Below, piece after piece: positions 4,461 through 7,901 of a DNA stretch of 7,901 nt (position 1 is its first letter; each line of letters starts with the position of its first letter). The translations under genes and the position numbers were made by a program. The notes beneath the pieces are model-generated. The model was not told the origin of the DNA. It did not search any database and worked only from the letters and a program-made list of their open reading frames with translations. Origin of the DNA: Acidimicrobiia bacterium (GTDB lineage: Bacteria; Actinomycetota; Acidimicrobiia; Spongiisociales; ZC4RG35); contig JAOUGY010000172.1 in NCBI GenBank assembly GCA_029865445.1, positions 1 through 7,901 of the forward strand. Direction: 5' to 3'.

Positions 4461-6260
4461 TCACACCCTGCCGCGCTCGGTGGCCAGAAGGGCGCCGGCA
4501 GGCTGCAGGCTCACCGTGAACGTGGCTCCGCCTCCTGGCGTGTCCGAAACGGTGACCCTTCCGCTCATGGCTTCGGTCAGGCCCTTCACGATCGAAAGGC
4601 CGAGCCCCGTGCCACCCTTCGTTCGGGTGTCAGAACGCTCCATTTGGGTGAACGGTTCGAACACGCGCATGCGCTCGCCCGGTGGGATCCCGTCGCCGTG
4701 GTCGATCACATCCACGTCGATCCGATCCCGGAACGGCCGGGCCACCAACTCGACGGGGCTGCCGGGGGCGTACTTGACGGCATTCTCGAGAAGGTTGATG
4801 AAGACCCTGCGGAGATGGTCGGGGTCCCCCGTCACCTGCAGCGACGGCGGCTGCACCGAGATGGTGATGTCCTCGTCGCTCTGAATCGTGTCCGCGGCAT
4901 CGATGAGAACCTGGCGGATCCCGACCGTCTCCATCGCCACGGGAATCGCCTTGCGGTCGATGCGGCTCACCATCAACAGGTCCTCGATGAGACGCTGGAG
5001 GCGTCCGGCCTGGCGTCGTGCGGAATCGAGAAGATCCTTGGCGAGGTCCGGTGACAGCTCCGGCCGGTTGACCGTGTCGAGCGAACCGATGATCGAGGTG
5101 AGCGGCGTCCTCAGCTCGTGACTCACCACCGAGACGAAGTCGGTCTTCATCTGGGCGATCTCCTGCATGCGGCGGGTCATCTCGGCGGCAGCCTCGTACC
5201 GGCCGAGCTGGCTGAGCACCAGCGCCGCGGGCGCCGCCAGCGAGGCGAACACCTCGAGCTGGTCCTCGTGGAAGGCCTCGGCGAGAGGGTCACCGACGGC
5301 GATCGCTCCGACATTGAATCCTTCGACCCGCAGCGGTGCCACCATCGCCTCCCTCAGCCCCAGCTCGCCGATCACCCCGAACTGTTCCGGGCTGTCGCTC
5401 ACTCGGTCCAGGAGGATGGGCTTGCCGGATCGGAACACCTGGGGAACGATTCCGCCGGTCGAGATGGGGAGTTTGATGTCGCCGACGTCGAGGGTGTGCT
5501 CGTTGACCCACATCGGACTCATCACCTTGAGGGTGTGATCGTCGGGGTGATACAGGAACACCACTCCCACCTGGGCGCCCAGGTATCGACAGATGGTGCC
5601 GACGATCTGAGGGAGGCCCTCTGCGAGCGAATCGGCGCCCGCCAGCGTCGCCGTCACCGCGTAGAGCCGTTCGAAGTCTGCTCGTTGACTGTTGAGCTCT
5701 TCGAGACGCACGTAACTCCGGGTGGCCTCGCGGGTGTGTTCGAGACCGAAGAATCCGGTTGCCGCCGCCACCACGATGGCCGTGATCAACGGGATGGCAG
5801 CCTCTTGAGGGCTGATGATCGGGTCCGGCGGCACGATCGAGAGCACGATGATGAGGACGACCACCGATGCCACCACTGCGTGCCGGACAGGTTCGAGCGA
5901 AAGGCCGCTCAAGACGAGGACTCCGGCGAATGCCGGCATGGTAACCAGGAACATGCCTTCGGCCGTGGCGGTTGCGCCGAAGCCGACAGCGAGCAGGGTG
6001 AGCCAGGCCCAGGCGAGCCACGGTCCCGAGCTGCGCTGCATGAGGGCATCCCAGTTGGCGGCGGTTCCGAGGGCGAGCAGCACCACGAACCCGGCAGCCA
6101 CGGTCAGCAGCGGTCGATAGTCCTCGATGTCGGGTTGACTGAGCCCGATCGCAATCAGCCCGATGACCAGGAGCCATGCGAGGAACACGCCGCGCCTCAG
6201 GGCAGCGGCTCGAAACCCGGCGATGGTGGGCAGCGCCGTGGATGCGGGGTGTTTCGTCAT
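4461..6260 (-). CDS. Membrane sensor histidine kinase with GAF domain
   Basis: This 599-residue protein is expected to sense a signal, autophosphorylate on His and pass the phosphate to a response regulator. Six hydrophobic helices (about 22-40, 51-69, 81-101, 103-122, 127-144, 153-173) form a membrane domain with very short loops. A GAF domain follows at about 196-355 (APLRVEGFNVGAIAVGDPL is typical). A helical linker then leads to the HisKA dimerisation helix with VSHELRTPLTSI, phospho-acceptor His381. The ATPase domain has its N box (Asn493 in NLLENAVKY), G1 box DHGDGIPP (520-527), F box FEPF (534-537) and G2 box GGTGLGLS (549-556), so it should be active. ATG 6260 is chosen: further upstream the frame would enter the divergent gene. 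No Shine-Dalgarno sequence is seen. No response regulator lies beside it in the window, so its partner and signal are unknown. Confidence 0.92.
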   Translation of the reverse strand: MTKHPASTALPTIAGFRAAALRRGVFLAWLLVIGLIAIGLSQPDIEDYRPLLTVAAGFVVLLALGTAANWDALMQRSSGPWLAWAWLTLLAVGFGATATAEGMFLVTMPAFAGVLVLSGLSLEPVRHAVVASVVVLIIVLSIVPPDPIISPQEAAIPLITAIVVAAATGFFGLEHTREATRSYVRLEELNSQRADFERLYAVTATLAGADSLAEGLPQIVGTICRYLGAQVGVVFLYHPDDHTLKVMSPMWVNEHTLDVGDIKLPISTGGIVPQVFRSGKPILLDRVSDSPEQFGVIGELGLREAMVAPLRVEGFNVGAIAVGDPLAEAFHEDQLEVFASLAAPAALVLSQLGRYEAAAEMTRRMQEIAQMKTDFVSVVSHELRTPLTSIIGSLDTVNRPELSPDLAKDLLDSARRQAGRLQRLIEDLLMVSRIDRKAIPVAMETVGIRQVLIDAADTIQSDEDITISVQPPSLQVTGDPDHLRRVFINLLENAVKYAPGSPVELVARPFRDRIDVDVIDHGDGIPPGERMRVFEPFTQMERSDTRTKGGTGLGLSIVKGLTEAMSGRVTVSDTPGGGATFTVSLQPAGALLATERGRV

Positions 6261-6275
6261 CAGTTGAACACCGCA

Positions 6276-6285
6276 ACTGTATCCT
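6276..6285. promoter_or_regulatory. Overlapping divergent -10 boxes (bidirectional promoter candidate)
   Basis: On the forward strand TATCCT (6280-6285) stands 8 nt before GTG 6294. On the reverse strand TACAGT (6281-6276) would start transcription near 6269, about 9 nt before the kinase ATG at 6260. The two boxes share the TA step at 6280-6281. Bidirectional promoters with overlapping -10 elements are a known arrangement in bacteria; here it is inferred from sequence only. Confidence 0.4.
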
Positions 6286-6293
6286 CGGCGCCC

Positions 6294-6320
6294 GTGATCG
6301 TGTGGTTGAGCGTTCTCTGA
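6294..6320 (+). CDS. Putative leaderless mini-ORF (8 codons) coupled to the hydrolase
   Basis: GTG 6294 begins the peptide VIVWLSVL (first residue read as Met), and the stop TGA at 6318-6320 overlaps the hydrolase ATG at 6320 as TGATG. The hydrolase has no good Shine-Dalgarno sequence, so reinitiation after this mini-ORF is a plausible way to translate it. An alternative is that the hydrolase begins at the in-frame GTG 6302 and the mini-ORF is incidental. Confidence 0.35.
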   Translation: MIVWLSVL

Positions 6321-7054
6321 TGCCCCTGCGTGCTTTCGGCCCATTGTTCGGCCAGGTGTACGGGTCGGGGACTCCTGCCGTGATCGCCCTGCACGGATGG
6401 GGGCGGCGTGGTTCGGATTTCGACGCTGTCCTCGCCGGAGTGGACGCCGTGGCCTTCGATCTGCCGGGTTTTGGCGCCACGCCGGCGCCTGAGACGCCGA
6501 TGGGCGCCGCCGGCTACGCCGACGTGGTCGAGACCGCGATCGCCGAGCTGGGGGAGGGACCGTACGTGGTGGTCGGGCATTCGTTCGGCGGTCGAATCGG
6601 TACGGTCCTGGCGGCCAGGCGGCCCGATCTCGTGCGCGCGCTGGTTCTCACCGGAGTGCCCTTGTTGCGGCGCGCCGAGGGCCGCCGGCCGCCTGCGTCG
6701 TACCGGTTGGTGCGGTGGCTCCACGCCCGAGGGCTGGTCTCCGACGCTCGCATGGAGAAGCTGAAACGCTCGCGGGGATCTGCGGACTACCGGGCGGCTA
6801 CCGGAGTGATGCGAGACGTGCTCGTCACCGTCGTGAACGAGTCGTATGCCGACGAACTGGCCGCACTCCGCTGCCCGGTGACGCTGCTGTGGGGGGCGGA
6901 GGACACCGACGTTCCACCTTCGATTGCGGTGCGGGCGGCCGAGCTGATTCCGGGTCCGGTCACGCTGGACACCATCGATGGCGTGGGCCACCTCACGGTC
7001 ATCGATGCGCCTTCCCGGGTCCGTCAATCGATCACGGAGGCGATGTCTTCGTGA
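6320..7054 (+). CDS. Alpha/beta hydrolase
   Basis: This 244-residue alpha/beta-hydrolase-fold enzyme has a complete catalytic set. The oxyanion-hole HG lies at 25-26 (ALHGWGRRG), the nucleophile Ser88 is in the elbow GHSFGG (86-91), the acid is Asp195 in LLWGAEDTDVP (Asp197 is a less likely alternative), and His224 is in GVGHLTVIDAPSRV. A basic, Arg-rich cap region (about 117-155) covers the active site. There is no signal peptide, so the protein is cytoplasmic. The substrate cannot be inferred; the family includes esterases, lipases, haloperoxidase-like and C-C bond hydrolases. The gene overlaps the next one by 4 nt (GTGA at 7051-7054), so the two are an operon and the enzyme may act on a cell-envelope substrate. 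The start is ATG 6320; GTG 6302 in the same frame is possible. Confidence 0.9.
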   Translation: MPLRAFGPLFGQVYGSGTPAVIALHGWGRRGSDFDAVLAGVDAVAFDLPGFGATPAPETPMGAAGYADVVETAIAELGEGPYVVVGHSFGGRIGTVLAARRPDLVRALVLTGVPLLRRAEGRRPPASYRLVRWLHARGLVSDARMEKLKRSRGSADYRAATGVMRDVLVTVVNESYADELAALRCPVTLLWGAEDTDVPPSIAVRAAELIPGPVTLDTIDGVGHLTVIDAPSRVRQSITEAMSS

Positions 7055-7901
7055 TCGAGGCTGCAGCGATCGTCGCGGCCGTCCTGAGCGGTCTCCGGTG
7101 GCTCCGGGTTGCCCAGCGCGAGCACTATCTGGCAGGTGCCGTGACACGGTTCGCCGTCCGCTGGTGGTCTGCTGTCACGTCGAACCGGATACTCGGGGTG
7201 GTCGCCGTGGCGGCGCTGGTCGCCACGGCGTGGTGGACTCCGATGGCATGGGTGTGTGTGGCAACGGTGGCGGTCGGGCCCTTCGGGCTGGGTATCCGGG
7301 GACGAAGCTCACCGATCGCCTGGACGTCCCGTCTCCGTAGGGTGGCGGTCGCGACATCGATACTCGTGATCGCCGCCCTGGCGCTCGCCCGACTCGCCGG
7401 CTCCTGGGCCATCGCGCTCGTTGCGCTGCTCGTCCCGGTGTTCCTGGACGTCGCCTTGTGGCTTCTGGCACCGTGGGAGAAGCGGAGCGGAGATCGTTGG
7501 GTGGAGAAGGCGGCGTCGGCTCTGGATCGGTCGGGCGCACGAGTAGTGGCGATCACCGGTTCGTATGGCAAGACCTCCACGAAGGTCATCCTCTCGCACC
7601 TTCTCGGCGCCACGGTTCCCACCTTCGCCAGCCCGGCATCTTTCAACAACCGGATGGGGTTGGCTCGAGCCATCAACGAGGGCCTCACTCCGGGGATCGA
7701 GGTGTTTGTGGCGGAGATGGGCACCTACGGACCCGGTGAGATAGCGGAACTCTGTTCGTGGATTCCGCCGGAGGTGGCGGTGATGACGGCCATCGGACCC
7801 GTTCACCTCGAACGGATGAAGAGTGAGGAGCGGATCGCCCAGGCGAAACGAGAGATTCTCGAGCGGGCCCGTGTCGGTGTCGTCAACGTGGACCATCCGC
7901 T
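7051..7901 (+). CDS. MurF-like Mur ligase with N-terminal membrane domain (partial, cut by window end)
   Basis: The frame is open from GTG 7051 to the right edge (283 codons), so the C-terminus is missing. Residues 1-140 hold about four to five hydrophobic segments (weakly 2-16, then 47-62, 65-82, 97-115, 118-139), with RWLRVAQREHYLAG after the first. A Mur-ligase central domain follows: ATP-binding GSYGKTSTK (170-178, Lys174), SFNNRMGLA with Asn199-Asn200, metal-site Glu222 in VAEMGTYGPGEIAE, and IGPVHLERM with His252, then AKREIL. These match MurF, which adds D-Ala-D-Ala to UDP-MurNAc-tripeptide, but the usual MurF N-terminal UDP-substrate domain is replaced by membrane helices. The real substrate could therefore be membrane-bound or lipid-linked; this is inference. 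The start overlaps the hydrolase stop (GTGA). The missing C-terminal ligase domain cannot be assessed. Confidence 0.88.
   Translation, partial: MIEAAAIVAAVLSGLRWLRVAQREHYLAGAVTRFAVRWWSAVTSNRILGVVAVAALVATAWWTPMAWVCVATVAVGPFGLGIRGRSSPIAWTSRLRRVAVATSILVIAALALARLAGSWAIALVALLVPVFLDVALWLLAPWEKRSGDRWVEKAASALDRSGARVVAITGSYGKTSTKVILSHLLGATVPTFASPASFNNRMGLARAINEGLTPGIEVFVAEMGTYGPGEIAELCSWIPPEVAVMTAIGPVHLERMKSEERIAQAKREILERARVGVVNVDHP

Noticed and set aside
5118..6320. 400-codon forward open frame opposite the histidine kinase
   Set aside because: It is a composition-driven shadow of the kinase gene (His/Glu/Arg-rich, no domain); only its last nine codons coincide with the separate mini-ORF idea.
5290..6480. 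396-codon reverse open frame in another frame of the kinase
   Set aside because: Arg/Pro-rich shadow; the kinase frame holds all of the recognised domains.
7125..7896. Reverse open frames opposite the Mur ligase
   Set aside because: The forward frame is uninterrupted and carries the Mur ligase motifs; the reverse products show no family features.

Overview
The window is GC-rich, dense, single-copy chromosomal DNA from an actinobacterium. The codon bias, GTG starts, leaderless-looking starts (a TAnnnT box 6-8 bases before a GTG or ATG) and protein types (PH+SHOCT protein, short-loop FabI of actinobacterial type, membrane-anchored MurF-like ligase) fit Actinomycetota. Uncultured or aquatic Acidimicrobiia is my best guess, but that rank is inference.

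Layout. Positions 1-327 hold a non-coding tandem array of about 72-bp degenerate units with a 217-bp higher-order period, already running at the left edge. Positions 328-544 carry two strong hairpins, the second followed by a T-run (a probable terminator), and then a -10-like box for the first gene. Five forward genes follow: a membrane PH-domain protein with a C-terminal SHOCT motif (545-1144), an AMP-forming fatty-acyl-CoA synthetase 4 nt downstream (1149-2786), a small soluble protein of unknown function (2860-3135), a four-helix membrane protein of unknown function (3220-3603) and the enoyl-ACP reductase FabI (3671-4456). A large membrane sensor histidine kinase (4461-6260) lies on the reverse strand and meets fabI tail to tail with 4 nt between the stop codons. 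From a 59-bp divergent gap, an alpha/beta hydrolase (6320-7054) runs forward and overlaps by 4 nt a MurF-like ligase with a membrane domain, which is cut by the right edge (7051-7901).

How they fit together. The synthetase activates fatty acids to acyl-CoA and FabI performs the last reduction of each fatty-acid elongation round, so the left part has a lipid-metabolism flavour, although the genes are not one tight operon. The right pair (hydrolase and Mur ligase) is a tight operon that points to cell-wall or cell-envelope chemistry. The kinase is an orphan here, with no response regulator in the window.

No defence system, mobile element, CRISPR array, tRNA or rRNA was seen. The most unusual signals are the higher-order repeat array with UUCG-type hairpins, a recurring pattern of leaderless starts that in three places would begin a tiny ORF touching or overlapping the next gene's start, the replacement of the usual MurF N-terminal domain by membrane helices, and an alanine in FabI at the position of the InhA isoniazid-resistance residue Ser94.
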